From Flavobacterium sangjuense (lineage in GTDB: Bacteria; Bacteroidota; Bacteroidia; Flavobacteriales; Flavobacteriaceae): a DNA stretch of 64,000 bases. The DNA is taken from positions 2,790,001 to 2,854,000 of the forward strand of contig NZ_CP038810.1 of NCBI RefSeq assembly GCF_004797125.1, given 5' to 3'. This document shows, one piece after another, positions 46,842 through 56,708 of this stretch (its first letter is position 1; the number at the start of each line of letters is the position of its first letter). Under the pieces are notes generated by a model, which had not been told where the DNA came from, made no database searches, and saw only the letters and a list, made by a program, of their open reading frames with translations. The position numbers and the translations under genes were made by a program.

Positions 46842-49800
46842 TTATTTGATTAGTATTTTTTTAGTGACAATACCTTTATCCGTATTTACTTTTACAATAT
46901 AAGTTCCTGTACTTAACTCAGAAACCGGCAGTTGAATAAGTTTTTGATTTTGTTTGCTTGCTGTCCAATTCATCATATTTTGCCCTACCATATTGAACAA
47001 TGCAACCGATTTCACAGTGGTTTCCTCCAACTCATTTTTGATATTTATCATGTTATCAGACTGTGAATTGGTAACTTCAATTCCGTAGTTTATTGTATCA
47101 TCTTTTAGTGATCGAAGTGAAGTTGGGCTATTCGTAAATCGCAATGAAAATCTGTTCTCAAAGGTTCCAACGGGTAAACTGACTTTAAAGTTTTGTGTTT
47201 TAATACTGTTATAGGTATTGTCTTCGCTGTCATAAATGTATATCTCATAACGATCATTGAAATTTTCCAGTGAATCGAGTCCGAAAACAACAGTTCCGGC
47301 AGTAGCGTTTTTAACACCCAAAGGATAAATATTATTCGGATTAAAATAACCATCGCCGCTAATGTTTAATTTATTAGCTCCGTTAATGAAATACATATCA
47401 TTAGTAGGTGTTTCGATGCTTAAACCATCATAACCCGCATCATATGCTGCAGTGGCATGCTGGTTCATAAAGCCCAACAGGATTTGTCTGTGATAATTGT
47501 CCTTTGAAGTATATCCCAGTTTTATTTTTGTAAATTGTTCCTGCTCAAAACTGTCAGGCGTATTATTATACATCGGATCAATAACCGAAGTTCTTCCTCC
47601 TCTATCCATTTTGAACATCGCATAAGAATTGACTGCATCATCTTCTTTAATAAATAACCTTTGACCATTATTGAATGTAATTGTTCCACCACTAGTTGAA
47701 CCCGTTACAAAGAATCCCTGTCCAACCGGAATAAATCTTTTTGGTGTTTTACTGCTTGAACCCGCTCCACTTATCCCTGCCGGAGCAATTGGTGCTGTTC
47801 CACCTGTTTTTGTATAAGTAGCATAACCTCCCTGATATTGAATAGTCGTGTGCGAAGGATTCGTGTTATAATGCTCCCACAGATATAATGTTCCTGTTAT
47901 ACTTGAAGCATTGTCATCAATAAACTGATTGGCATCAATAGCTGATGGATAAGGATTTCCACAAAGGTTGAGATTATTTGGTCCAACCGTTGAAGTAATA
48001 GTTCCATTATTAGGTTTACCCACAAAAGTATAATTTTGATCAGCCGCTGCCGAACCACATCCTTTCATAGTGTAACCTTGTCCCGGTAATAATGTTCCGT
48101 TAGGACCAACCTGTGCCCAATTGGCATAGTTATTTGTTGAGTTTTGGAATTTAAATATCCAATAGCTGCTTAATGTTATAGGTGTCGTTGGGGAGCCATT
48201 TACTCCAGCTGTCCATTGTAAATTCTGTATGTTGTTTACATCAGTTGCATCTTTCATAACTCCGGCTACCGTAAATCCGTGATTAATTGTTGTATTGTTT
48301 ATGGAGCTCACAGGAGAAGACCAATAGTTATAATTGTATTTTATAGACTGCCCTTGTTGATCTCTTTCCAGAGAACCAATACTGTTAGCATCCAAATCGC
48401 TATCAGTGGTTTGTATTAATTGAGACTTGCCTTGTAAATCAATTTTACCATCTAATTTTAAATAATGTGAAATCTCTATTTTACTGTCATTGGAAACCGT
48501 CAGTGTGTTATTATTCACCACCAGACCCAGTAATTTCTTGTTTCCTGTAGAACTCAAATTATGGCTGGTTTTGACAATACCCCAATCAATAGGTGTAACT
48601 CCATCCACAATTGACAGACTATTCGGAAGATATAAACCAGAGCTGTTTGCCCATGCTGCGCCGTTTGACCAAAGGTCATTTGTGGCAGTTTCATATGGTA
48701 CTGGTGAAGATTGCAATGTTACAGTTACTTTATTTGGCACAAATAAAGTTCCTCTATTCGTATTTGATGAATCATCGTTAACATAAGTTGCTATAAAGGA
48801 ATTCATAGAGTAATAAGCAATAAGATTACTCCAGTTTAAAGTACTTATATCATTTTTTGTAATTGTCGATGACACTATGCCTCCTTTTGTTCCGGTTCCG
48901 TTTTGAAAAATTTCCTGATTCATTATGAACCTCAGCTCATTCAATGTCAGCGCTTTATCCCAAAGCCTAAATTCATCGATATCACCTTTAAAATAATTTC
49001 GGGTATCTGACTTGCTTCTGTATTCTGCACCAATAGAGAAAGTATTGACATTGGCGGAAGGACTTGAAGAAGCAACAGTCGAATCTAATACACCGTCAAT
49101 ATATAATTTTACAGAACCTCCTGAATAGATGATTCCGATATTATGCCATACTGAAGTTGGTAATACTGTAGCAGAAGTTACTGTAGTTCCACCTGTCCAG
49201 GACACATTAATTTTGTTGTCTGTAGACAAATATACTCTGTAACCAGTGGTTCCATCATATTTAGAAGCAATCGTTCTATCATTGGATAACGTATTTTGAC
49301 CTGTTGGCCGTACCCAAAACATCATCGTAAATGCATTGCTCAAATTGTTTACTGCATCAAATTTAATTCGGTCATCAACACCATCCAATGATACATGTCT
49401 TGAGGCAACCGTTTCATGAGCTACACCGAAAGTAAAGAATTTTGTACCATCAAAATCATACAGCGCTTCCTGATTCGCACCATTAGTATTTAAAAAAACA
49501 GCTTCAACATTTGTGGTAAAAGAGGCATCATCAGCTACTAACATAACGTAAGCATCATTACCTGATAAAGCAGGCAGGCCGCTCAAATCAGAAGTTGCTA
49601 CAGCTGCTTTTGTAATTCCAACATTTCCACCTGTTTCTACAATTTTCCATTTTTTATTTGGAACATCAATAAGGGTTGTAACATTATTTCCTCCAAAAGT
49701 GACACTAATATCGCTACCCGAATCATTCATATTTCCTCCGTTCTCACCCCAAACCAAATATTCTCCATCAGTATCAAATGTATTGGTATTGGCAGTATTG

Positions 49801-52253
49801 GTTGAGGCGATAGTTCCCAATCCGATGGTTACAACTGAATTGGCAACTCCGTTTTTTGATTGTTTCTGATTTAGTTTAGAGATATCATCTCTACCGATAC
49901 CCGCTATATTATAATTGTATCCGGCATTAGTAGCAGTGTTCCAAAGGGTAGTTCCTGTAGAACTTAAATAATTTTGCGAAGTTCCATTGGTACCTAAAGT
50001 GATACCATATTTAATCGCCAGATAACTTTGTATTTTTGCTCTTTCCGTAGCATCGTTTTTTCGGGAGCTGAAAGTTATGATTTCAGCCACTCTTCCATCT
50101 AAGCTTCCATCCCAACCTTCACTTCTTCCTATCCAAAACTGGCTGTTATTGACATTTCCATACGTTGCCGTATTTACTTCTGCAGTACCTACGCTATTTT
50201 CATTATAGCACAATTGCATTCCCGTGTTTGCCGTATTATTTCTCGCATTGATAATTCCGGCTGAAGAATAAGAGGCTGTTGTACTAACCTCACCTACTCC
50301 ATATTTTGCACTGGTTCCCAATCCATAAGCCAGTACTTCATTGGTAAATCTTGTGGTAGAATTTCCATATCCAACACCAGAGGTATCCAACTCATTGATT
50401 TCTGAAACCTGATCGCCACAAAAAATATCCATACATGACAAACTTGCCGTCACAGAAACATCCGGTACAATCACGACAAACATATCGTTGGTGTAAAATC
50501 CGGAAGCTCCTCTTAAATATTGTCTTGAGGAGTCAGTATCCGTATAAACCTGGGAAGGTAAATTATAGTTGTTTGTAAAATCAACAACCGCATTAAAGTT
50601 TAAGTTATTGGAAGTATTGTTTTTATATACTGGTGATCCGACGGCGGCTGGTTTTATAGCGTTTGCTCCTCCAGCCTGAGTATACCAGGTAGAAACATTT
50701 GAATTATCGCTGACAGTAGTCGTTCCGTCAATCAAATCAGCTCTCAACCAAAGTTGTAAATCGTCCAATACACCTCCCGGACCATTAGTATATACTATGC
50801 CTGTTCCCTGAACACCAAAAGTGTATGAACTTTCATCACAGTCTATATTAGCTATAGTGATAGTAGCTGTTCTTGTGCCTGCGGCACTCGGATTAAATGT
50901 TATTGTAAAAGTAGTGCTGTTTCCGGCTGTAACCGACAAACCAGGGTTTGTGGTTACGCTAAAATCAGCAGCATTTGCCCCTGAAATAGTTGGATTCGAT
51001 AAAGTTAAAGTAGAACCTCCGGTATTTTGTATTGCAAAAGTTCTAACAACAGTTCCGGAAGAAAGTTCCATAGAACCAAAATCTGTTCCGTCAACTGTTG
51101 ATGGTGTAACGTCTCCATTGCTGATGCTTGTTGCATTTCCCTGTATATTAATTTCAGGATTGCTTCCTGTTCCGCTAATAGCAAAGTCATAAGTGTTTTC
51201 ATCAGCATCACTATTAGCAATACTCAGGTTAGCAGTTCGTACACCGCTTCCGCTTGGGGTAAAAGTAACTACAAAAGTCGTACTACCTCCATAAACCACT
51301 GTTGAAGCTGGTAAAGTTGTCACCGAGAAATCGGCAGCATTGGTACCAGAAATGCTGATAGCACCAACACTCAAATCTCCTGCGGCAATATTAGCTATTG
51401 TAAATGTTTTGGTCAACGAACAAGTTGCCCCGGTAGTTGTGCCTAAATCTGTCCAGTCAGTAGTTGAAGGCGATGCATCTCCATCGGCAATGGTATTACC
51501 ATTACCACTCACCGTAATTTCCGGTACTAAAGTATAGGTAAGTTTAACTTGTCCATTAGCTCCAACACCACCTGTGAATAAAGAAAATATAAGTCCGTAC
51601 GCACCTCCACCTGCTCCACCAGGAGATATTCCTGGAGATCCATTTCCGACTAGTGCAGATCCATTTCCACCATCTCCACCGCCAGCTGGTGCAGTACCTC
51701 CATTATTATTTGCACCTGAATTTCCTGCAGCTGCTGTTCCTGCAGATGAACCACCACCGCCACCGATGATAAGTATGGCTGAACCATTGGCACCATTTCC
51801 TCCTGAATATTTTGTAGTTCCTATTGAAGCAGCAGCAGAACCTCCTGCCGCACCGGCTGTACTGTTATTGGCAACACTGCCTCCACCTTTGGCAAGAATA
51901 GTCGTTGCCGTATCAAACCAGGAATCACCTCCTGCAGCAGTAGTCGTAGCGCCTGTACCTACTGTAACCGTATAGGTATTTCCGGGAACAACAGTTACTA
52001 AACCGCTTGAATAAGCGCCACCGCCACCGCCACCACCGTATCCGATTCCATTTATGGTACCTCCTTTTCCACCACCACCCCAGGCTTCAACGGAAACCTG
52101 TGTAACACCGGCAGGCACCGTAAAGGTTGTACTTGTTGTGTAAGTTTGTGTAACTACCTGTCCCCTACCTATGGTAAATGATAGTAACATTAGGACAAGT
52201 AAAATTTGATTGTTCTCAGCTGTAAGTAGTAAATTTTTCATAAGCCTGACCAT
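46842..52253 (-). CDS. Large T9SS type A sorted protein with Gly-rich, HYDIN-type and LamG-type domains (1803 aa)
   Basis: Secreted protein. Either M1 (52253) or M5 (52241, MKNLLLTAENN) may be the start; both give a signal peptide ending GRGQ. A glycine-rich domain follows (about 50-235, with VSVEAWGGGGKGG and a run of seven Gly near 75). Next are two choice-of-anchor-D/HYDIN-like domains (about 245-480, motifs ISGTNAADFSVTT, TFTITFNPSAAGTRTATI). A segment LQLWLRADLIDG starts a LamG-like domain (about 500-740), and a second one (HVSLDGVDDRIKF...AFTMMFWVRPTG) lies around 975-1150. A long C-terminal beta region and a type A sorting domain (IEVTNSQSDN...VALFNMVGQNM...GTYIVKVNTDKGIVTKKILIK, shown in part) complete it. 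LamG domains often bind glycans or proteins. No catalytic residues were recognised; ligand unknown. Confidence 0.86.
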   Translation of the reverse strand: MVRLMKNLLLTAENNQILLVLMLLSFTIGRGQVVTQTYTTSTTFTVPAGVTQVSVEAWGGGGKGGTINGIGYGGGGGGGAYSSGLVTVVPGNTYTVTVGTGATTTAAGGDSWFDTATTILAKGGGSVANNSTAGAAGGSAAASIGTTKYSGGNGANGSAILIIGGGGGSSAGTAAAGNSGANNNGGTAPAGGGDGGNGSALVGNGSPGISPGGAGGGAYGLIFSLFTGGVGANGQVKLTYTLVPEITVSGNGNTIADGDASPSTTDWTDLGTTTGATCSLTKTFTIANIAAGDLSVGAISISGTNAADFSVTTLPASTVVYGGSTTFVVTFTPSGSGVRTANLSIANSDADENTYDFAISGTGSNPEINIQGNATSISNGDVTPSTVDGTDFGSMELSSGTVVRTFAIQNTGGSTLTLSNPTISGANAADFSVTTNPGLSVTAGNSTTFTITFNPSAAGTRTATITIANIDCDESSYTFGVQGTGIVYTNGPGGVLDDLQLWLRADLIDGTTTVSDNSNVSTWYTQAGGANAIKPAAVGSPVYKNNTSNNLNFNAVVDFTNNYNLPSQVYTDTDSSRQYLRGASGFYTNDMFVVIVPDVSVTASLSCMDIFCGDQVSEINELDTSGVGYGNSTTRFTNEVLAYGLGTSAKYGVGEVSTTASYSSAGIINARNNTANTGMQLCYNENSVGTAEVNTATYGNVNNSQFWIGRSEGWDGSLDGRVAEIITFSSRKNDATERAKIQSYLAIKYGITLGTNGTSQNYLSSTGTTLWNTATNAGYNYNIAGIGRDDISKLNQKQSKNGVANSVVTIGLGTIASTNTANTNTFDTDGEYLVWGENGGNMNDSGSDISVTFGGNNVTTLIDVPNKKWKIVETGGNVGITKAAVATSDLSGLPALSGNDAYVMLVADDASFTTNVEAVFLNTNGANQEALYDFDGTKFFTFGVAHETVASRHVSLDGVDDRIKFDAVNNLSNAFTMMFWVRPTGQNTLSNDRTIASKYDGTTGYRVYLSTDNKINVSWTGGTTVTSATVLPTSVWHNIGIIYSGGSVKLYIDGVLDSTVASSSPSANVNTFSIGAEYRSKSDTRNYFKGDIDEFRLWDKALTLNELRFIMNQEIFQNGTGTKGGIVSSTITKNDISTLNWSNLIAYYSMNSFIATYVNDDSSNTNRGTLFVPNKVTVTLQSSPVPYETATNDLWSNGAAWANSSGLYLPNSLSIVDGVTPIDWGIVKTSHNLSSTGNKKLLGLVVNNNTLTVSNDSKIEISHYLKLDGKIDLQGKSQLIQTTDSDLDANSIGSLERDQQGQSIKYNYNYWSSPVSSINNTTINHGFTVAGVMKDATDVNNIQNLQWTAGVNGSPTTPITLSSYWIFKFQNSTNNYANWAQVGPNGTLLPGQGYTMKGCGSAAADQNYTFVGKPNNGTITSTVGPNNLNLCGNPYPSAIDANQFIDDNASSITGTLYLWEHYNTNPSHTTIQYQGGYATYTKTGGTAPIAPAGISGAGSSSKTPKRFIPVGQGFFVTGSTSGGTITFNNGQRLFIKEDDAVNSYAMFKMDRGGRTSVIDPMYNNTPDSFEQEQFTKIKLGYTSKDNYHRQILLGFMNQHATAAYDAGYDGLSIETPTNDMYFINGANKLNISGDGYFNPNNIYPLGVKNATAGTVVFGLDSLENFNDRYEIYIYDSEDNTYNSIKTQNFKVSLPVGTFENRFSLRFTNSPTSLRSLKDDTINYGIEVTNSQSDNMINIKNELEETTVKSVALFNMVGQNMMNWTASKQNQKLIQLPVSELSTGTYIVKVNTDKGIVTKKILIK

Positions 52254-52456
52254 TTTAGTTTACAATTCATTATTTAAATGAAATTTTGTTTAAACTTTCA
52301 TTTGTTTGTTGAGACGTTGTAAAAGTAGGAATGAATTTATATATTACCGATAAAATAGCATATTTAATCGATGAAATACACTATTTTGTAATATAATAGA
52401 ATTTTTTTCTTACAATTTAAATAAAATATTTTATCGATAAACTTTAAACAAATTGA

Positions 52457-52490
52457 ACAAAAAAAAGACTGCCATTTTCGACAGTCTTTG
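52457..52490 (-). terminator. Second terminator behind psuKG
   Basis: Stem AAAGACTG / CAGTCTTT with a 10-base loop; on the - strand it is followed by eight T. Confidence 0.75.
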
Positions 52491-52537
52491 AACAAAATAT
52501 TTATATTTAATGAAGAAACAACCTAAATAACTTAATT

Positions 52538-52570
52538 AAAACTCCTCGATAAATATACTACGGGGAGTTT
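52538..52570 (-). terminator. First terminator directly behind psuG
   Basis: AAACTCCTCG pairs with CGGGGAGTTT (one wobble); it starts at the psuG stop codon. On the - strand the stem ends in TTTTAATT. Confidence 0.7.
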
Positions 52571-52571
52571 T

Positions 52572-53489
52572 TTATCTTCCTTGCAAAGCCACCGCAATTA
52601 TTGCTCCCACTTTTGCGTTGTTTTTTATCAAAGCAATGTTGGCTTCCAGACTTTCGCCTTCCGTATTATCAGCAATGAATTTTAATAAGAATGGAGTTAC
52701 GGCTTTACCTTTGACACCTTGTTTGTTAGCTTCATCAAGTGCTTTTAGAATGTGTTTTTCAATAACTTCAGGTTCCATTTCATATTCCGCCGGAACCGGA
52801 TTGGCAATCAACACCGAACCGTTTAGTGCTAAATCCCATTTGGTGCTTAAGAGTTGGGCAATTTCATTTGCGGTATCCAAACGAAGCGGCGATTTATAAC
52901 CACTTTTGGATGAATAAAAACTCGGGAATTCGTCCTGCCCGTAGGTAACTACCGGAATACCCATAGTCTCCATATATTCCAAAGTAAGTCCAATATCCAA
53001 TATCGATTTTACACCTGCAGCGATTATCGCTACATTGGTTGTCGCCATTTCGGTCAAATCAGCCGAAATATCCATTGTATCTTCAGCTCCACGATGCACA
53101 CCACCAATTCCACCTGTGGCAAAGACTTTAATTCCGGCCATCGCAGCAATACGCATTGTAGCTGCTACTGTTGTGGCTCCCGGTAATTGTTGCGAAATCA
53201 CATAAGGCATATCGCGTAAGCTTACTTTCCAAACGTCTATGGTTTGTGCAAAATAGTCAATATCATCTTTAGACAAACCTATCAAACACTTGCCGTTTCT
53301 AATAGCAATCGTAGCCGGAACAGCACCATTTTGTCTCACCACCTCTTCAACAGCTGCTGCAGTAATAGCGTTTTGGGGCCAAGGCATTCCGTGTGAAATA
53401 ATAGTGGATTCTAAAGCCACAATAGGCAGGTTTTTATCCAAAGCATGTTGCACTTCGGGACTGATACTGATATAATCGTTTTTAATCAT
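52572..53489 (-). CDS. psuG: Pseudouridine-5'-phosphate glycosidase
   Basis: Breaks the C-C glycosidic bond of pseudouridine 5'-phosphate to uracil and ribose 5-phosphate in the cytoplasm. The 305-residue length and motifs fit the family: ALESTIISHGMPWPQN with E27, the lysine K88 in VWKVSLRD, TGGIGGVHRGAEDTMDISADL (written in part: GGIGGVHRG and DISADL), and AAGVKSILDI with K161, the Schiff-base lysine position. All expected catalytic residues are present. Its start overlaps the end of psuK by 8 bases, so the two are co-translated, and kinase plus glycosidase form the full pathway. Two hairpins follow the stop. Confidence 0.95.
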   Translation of the reverse strand: MIKNDYISISPEVQHALDKNLPIVALESTIISHGMPWPQNAITAAAVEEVVRQNGAVPATIAIRNGKCLIGLSKDDIDYFAQTIDVWKVSLRDMPYVISQQLPGATTVAATMRIAAMAGIKVFATGGIGGVHRGAEDTMDISADLTEMATTNVAIIAAGVKSILDIGLTLEYMETMGIPVVTYGQDEFPSFYSSKSGYKSPLRLDTANEIAQLLSTKWDLALNGSVLIANPVPAEYEMEPEVIEKHILKALDEANKQGVKGKAVTPFLLKFIADNTEGESLEANIALIKNNAKVGAIIAVALQGR

Positions 53490-54405
53490 TATAATACGTT
53501 TTCTTATGTTTGTGTAGTGCTGAAGGTGTTAGCGATGTGTCAACAGTACCTTTTCTTTTTAGTGTTTCCAAAGCTAATGTGTGTCCCAATTGCAAGCAAG
53601 TCATTTCATCTTCCTCATTCACATAGCCAAAAACCCAACCTGCTAAAGCGGCATCTCCGGCACCGGTGCTGTCTACAATTTGAATTTGCGGCACCGACAA
53701 ATCGATGCTATGTTTGGCTGTATATACTACGGAACCTTTTGCACCCTTTCTGAGCCAAATGGTTTCCACGCCTCTGTCAAAAAGGGAAACCAACAACTGT
53801 TCTTTTAATGTATCATTGCTGCACATTGCGACCAATTCCTCTTCATTAGGTGTAATCATAAAAACACCTTTTAAATCTAAAGTTGCTAATCTTGCAGCCT
53901 TGGCAACCGAAACAGGTTCTATGATAAGTTGCTTGTTGTGATTTTCTGCAAAATGGATTAACCATTGTATAGTCTTAATGTTCAGATTGGTATCGATAAT
54001 CAATATATCAAAACTCTTGATATACTCCGTTTGCGTTTCTAAATAGGCGACTGAAATATACTTCCCGCAATTATCCTCGCAGACCGCCACATACAAATTG
54101 CCATCGGGTTGCAGTATGGAAACATATTTACCGGTAGCATCATTGGCTACTATAGAATGACTGCAGTCAATACCACTTTTATCAAAACTACTTTTTATAA
54201 ACATCCCATCAGCGTCATTTCCAATAGCCGTAATAATAGCAGGATTGACTTCTAAAAGAGCCAAATGCTGTGCAATATTGCTAATTACGCCACCTATACT
54301 CGTTGTTTTCTGAGCAGGATTAGATGATGCCGGGATGATGCAGTTGTCACAGAAATACAACTCATCTACTAAAGAGGCACCTATACAGAGCACAGTTTTG
54401 TTCAT
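53482..54405 (-). CDS. psuK: PfkB-family pseudouridine kinase
   Basis: Ribokinase-like (PfkB) sugar kinase of 307 residues. The N-terminal CIGASLVDELYF and the SIGGVISNIAQHLALL segment are the usual substrate-binding glycine pair region, and the C-terminal DSTGAGDAALAGW contains the catalytic Asp and anion hole. The 8-bp overlap with psuG identifies the substrate as pseudouridine, giving pseudouridine 5'-phosphate for PsuG; the general family alone would not. The operon probably recycles pseudouridine from RNA turnover. It is transcribed divergently from hemN with 126 bp between. A perfect TAnnTTTG box lies only 5 bp before the start codon. Confidence 0.92.
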   Translation of the reverse strand: MNKTVLCIGASLVDELYFCDNCIIPASSNPAQKTTSIGGVISNIAQHLALLEVNPAIITAIGNDADGMFIKSSFDKSGIDCSHSIVANDATGKYVSILQPDGNLYVAVCEDNCGKYISVAYLETQTEYIKSFDILIIDTNLNIKTIQWLIHFAENHNKQLIIEPVSVAKAARLATLDLKGVFMITPNEEELVAMCSNDTLKEQLLVSLFDRGVETIWLRKGAKGSVVYTAKHSIDLSVPQIQIVDSTGAGDAALAGWVFGYVNEEDEMTCLQLGHTLALETLKRKGTVDTSLTPSALHKHKKTYYND

Positions 54406-54410
54406 AGAAA

Positions 54411-54418
54411 CAAATGTA
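54411..54418 (-). promoter_or_regulatory. Candidate -7 box of psuKG
   Basis: Reads TACATTTG on the - strand, a perfect TAnnTTTG, ending 5 nt before the ATG at 54405. If used, the transcript starts at or within a few bases of the start codon. No TTG lies at the usual -33 spacing. Confidence 0.45.
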
Positions 54419-54467
54419 AAGAAATTTGTGAAGTGTAATTCGACTTCTAAAATTATCTTTTACGAGT

Positions 54468-54511
54468 ATGACAATTGTCATTTATTAGCTAAAAAAGGTG
54501 AATTACTTTTG
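54468..54511 (+). promoter_or_regulatory. FNR/CRP-type operator and -7 box of hemN
   Basis: A perfect 14-bp palindrome ATGACAATTGTCAT (54468-54481, TGAC-N4-GTCA) is followed by TACTTTTG (54504-54511), a perfect TAnnTTTG. The centre of the palindrome is 29.5 bp before the first base of the box, about -42 from the predicted start, which is the place of a class II activator. No TTG -33 element is at normal spacing. Confidence 0.65.
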
Positions 54512-54531
54512 GTATCAAGAAAAGATTCAGC

Positions 54532-55896
54532 ATGTCAATTTCATTAGTACAAAAATATAACGTTCCCGGTCCGAGATATACCAGTTATCCAACAGTTCCT
54601 TATTGGGACGAAACTTCTTTTTCGGCTGCAAAATGGAAACAAACCTTAGTGCAAAGTTTTGCCGAAAGCAATGCAGCCGAAGGCATCAGTTTGTATATTC
54701 ATCTTCCTTTTTGTGAAAGTTTGTGTACCTTTTGTGGTTGTCACAAACGCATCACCAAACGCCATGAAGTAGAGCATCCGTATATTAAAGCAGTGTTAAA
54801 AGAATGGCAATTGTATTGTGAGTTGCTTCCTGAGAAACCCATTATCAAAGAAATACATCTCGGCGGTGGAACGCCAACTTTCTTTTCACCTGAAAATTTG
54901 GAGCAACTAATTAAAGGAATTCTTAATAGAGCCAAGATTGCCGCTGATTATGAATTTAGTTTTGAAGGACATCCCAATAACACGACAAGAACGCATTTAG
55001 AAGTACTTTATACATTAGGTTTCCGAAGAGTAAGCTTTGGTGTTCAGGATTATTCCGAAAAAGTGCAAACCGCTATTCACAGAATTCAACCGTTTCACAA
55101 TGTCGCTAAAGTAACGTTTTGGGCACGTGAAATTGGCTATACTTCTATTTCTCATGATTTGGTTTTTGGTCTGCCATTTCAGACTTTGGAAAATGTGATT
55201 GATACCATTGAAAAAACCAATTCACTTTCGCCCGATAGATTAGCTTTTTACAGCTATGCTCATGTACCGTGGATTAAAGGCAACGGACAACGCGGTTTTA
55301 AAGATGATGATGTTCCAAAAGATGATGCCAAACGATTACTGTATGAAGAAGGAAAAAAATTACTGGCACAAAAAGGCTATCACGAAATTGGCATGGATCA
55401 TTTTGCTCTGGAAACTGATAGCATGTACAAGGCTTTTAAAGAAAATAAACTGCATCGCAATTTTATGGGGTATACCGCTTCCAAAACGAAACTGATGATT
55501 GGCTTGGGTGTTTCTTCGATAAGCGACAGTTGGTATGCATTTGCCCAAAACGAAAAAGAACTAGAAACTTATTACGCTCGACTAAACCAAAACGAATTAC
55601 CGGTATTCAGAGGACATGTATTGACACAAGAGGATTTAATTATTCGTCAGCACATACTCAATCTGATGTGTCAATTCAATACTTCCTGGAAAAAAAAGGA
55701 AAGCTATTTTTGCCACTTACCAATAGTCTTATCCCAACTAACCGAAATGGAAAATGATGGGTTAATCATCTTAACTCCGCATACGCTAACCGTAACCGAA
55801 AAAGGCAAACCTTTTGTGCGCAACATTTGTATGGCTTTTGATTTACGATTAAAACGTAACGCTCCCAAAACCCAATTGTTTTCCATGACGGTTTAG
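54532..55896 (+). CDS. hemN: Oxygen-independent coproporphyrinogen III oxidase
   Basis: Radical SAM enzyme that converts coproporphyrinogen III to protoporphyrinogen IX without oxygen, in the cytoplasm. The 4Fe-4S cluster cysteines are C61, C65 and C68 in PFCESLCTFCGCH, with the extra C70 typical of true HemN. The SAM-binding HLGGGTPTFF (about 109-118) and the N-terminal VPGPRYTSYPT match HemN and not the shorter HemW. The 454-residue length is normal. It stands alone, divergent from psuKG, behind an FNR-type operator, so it is probably switched on at low oxygen together with the cbb3 oxidase cluster downstream, which needs haem. Confidence 0.95.
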   Translation: MSISLVQKYNVPGPRYTSYPTVPYWDETSFSAAKWKQTLVQSFAESNAAEGISLYIHLPFCESLCTFCGCHKRITKRHEVEHPYIKAVLKEWQLYCELLPEKPIIKEIHLGGGTPTFFSPENLEQLIKGILNRAKIAADYEFSFEGHPNNTTRTHLEVLYTLGFRRVSFGVQDYSEKVQTAIHRIQPFHNVAKVTFWAREIGYTSISHDLVFGLPFQTLENVIDTIEKTNSLSPDRLAFYSYAHVPWIKGNGQRGFKDDDVPKDDAKRLLYEEGKKLLAQKGYHEIGMDHFALETDSMYKAFKENKLHRNFMGYTASKTKLMIGLGVSSISDSWYAFAQNEKELETYYARLNQNELPVFRGHVLTQEDLIIRQHILNLMCQFNTSWKKKESYFCHLPIVLSQLTEMENDGLIILTPHTLTVTEKGKPFVRNICMAFDLRLKRNAPKTQLFSMTV

Positions 55897-55933
55897 TTAT
55901 TTTAGTATCTTTAGTTATTAAAATATAACGCTG

Positions 55934-56665
55934 TTGGATTATCTTGTTTACTTTATATTGCTAGCCTTGTTGGCCGAAATCTTAGGCACTGTTGGTGGTT
56001 TTGGCTCTTCATTGTTCTTTATTCCGATAGCGAGTTACTTTCTCGATTTTCATTCGGTGTTGGGAGTTACAGCATTATTTCATGTATCGAGTAATCTTAC
56101 CAAGATTAGTTTCTTTCGTAAAGGATTTGATAAAAAACTCATCGTTAGTCTGGGAATTCCGGCGGTACTTTTTGTAATTATTGGTGCCTATTTAAGTCAA
56201 TTTATCACTACTAAGTGGCTGGAAATAAGCTTGGCCTTCTTCTTAATCGCATTAAGTGTAACTTTCCTTATTTTTAAAAATATTGTAATCAAGCCTACCA
56301 CTTTTAATAGCATCAGTGGCGGTATTGCTTCGGGTTTTATTGCCGGATTAATTGGAACCGGTGGCGCCATCAGAGGCATGACTTTGGCAGCATTTAATCT
56401 GAGAATGGAAGTCTTTATTGCAACTTCTGCCATTATTGATTTGGGAATTGATAGTAGCCGAACAGTAGTTTATGGACTAAATGGCTATATCCATAAAGAT
56501 GATTTGTACCTTATCCCTATTCTCTTTGTGGTAAGCATTGTTGGGACTTATATCGGAAAGAAAATATTAGAAAAAGTGTCCGAAGAACAGTTTAAGAAAA
56601 TAGTTTTGGTATTGATTTTAGTCACGGGAATTATAACTGCAATCCGTGTTTTTCAAACTATTTAA
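55934..56665 (+). CDS. TauE/SafE family membrane permease
   Basis: A 243-residue membrane protein with about eight hydrophobic helices in two halves, the TauE/SafE pattern: LAEILGTVGGFGSSLFFIP near the N-terminus and GLIGTGGAIRGMTLAAFNL in the second half. These glycine-rich re-entrant motifs are typical. Members export or import sulfite, sulfoacetate or other small organic anions; the substrate here is unknown. No ATG fits the N-terminus, and the TTG at 55934 gives a complete first helix (MDYLVYFILLALLAEI), so it is taken as the start. The gene follows hemN by 37 bp and may be read through from it; a terminator follows the stop directly. Confidence 0.85.
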   Translation: MDYLVYFILLALLAEILGTVGGFGSSLFFIPIASYFLDFHSVLGVTALFHVSSNLTKISFFRKGFDKKLIVSLGIPAVLFVIIGAYLSQFITTKWLEISLAFFLIALSVTFLIFKNIVIKPTTFNSISGGIASGFIAGLIGTGGAIRGMTLAAFNLRMEVFIATSAIIDLGIDSSRTVVYGLNGYIHKDDLYLIPILFVVSIVGTYIGKKILEKVSEEQFKKIVLVLILVTGIITAIRVFQTI

Positions 56666-56692
56666 AAAAACCACGTCTTGCAACGTGGTTTC
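56664..56692. terminator. Bidirectional terminator between the TauE gene and the cco cluster
   Basis: AAACCACGT / ACGTGGTTT with a 6-base loop, A-run before and T-rich after. It lies between the convergent ends at 56665 and 56709. Confidence 0.85.
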
Positions 56693-56708
56693 TTCAATTA
56701 ACTTAAAA

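Larger units (their letters stand above)
52254..52571. other. 318-bp gap with two terminator hairpins and the 1803-aa gene leader
   Basis: No gene was seen. The right part holds two stem-loops behind psuG; the left part is the AT-rich upstream region of the 1803-aa gene. A 12-bp perfect palindrome TTTATCGATAAA lies at 52430-52441, with CGAT repeated nearby in CCGATAAAAT and AATCGATGAA, which could be an operator or chance. Confidence 0.6.

Noticed and set aside
51574..51975. Proline-rich 133-aa frame on the + strand
   Set aside because: It is the complement of the Gly/Ala-rich coding strand of the 1803-aa gene; its composition is a mirror of GGN/GCN codons.
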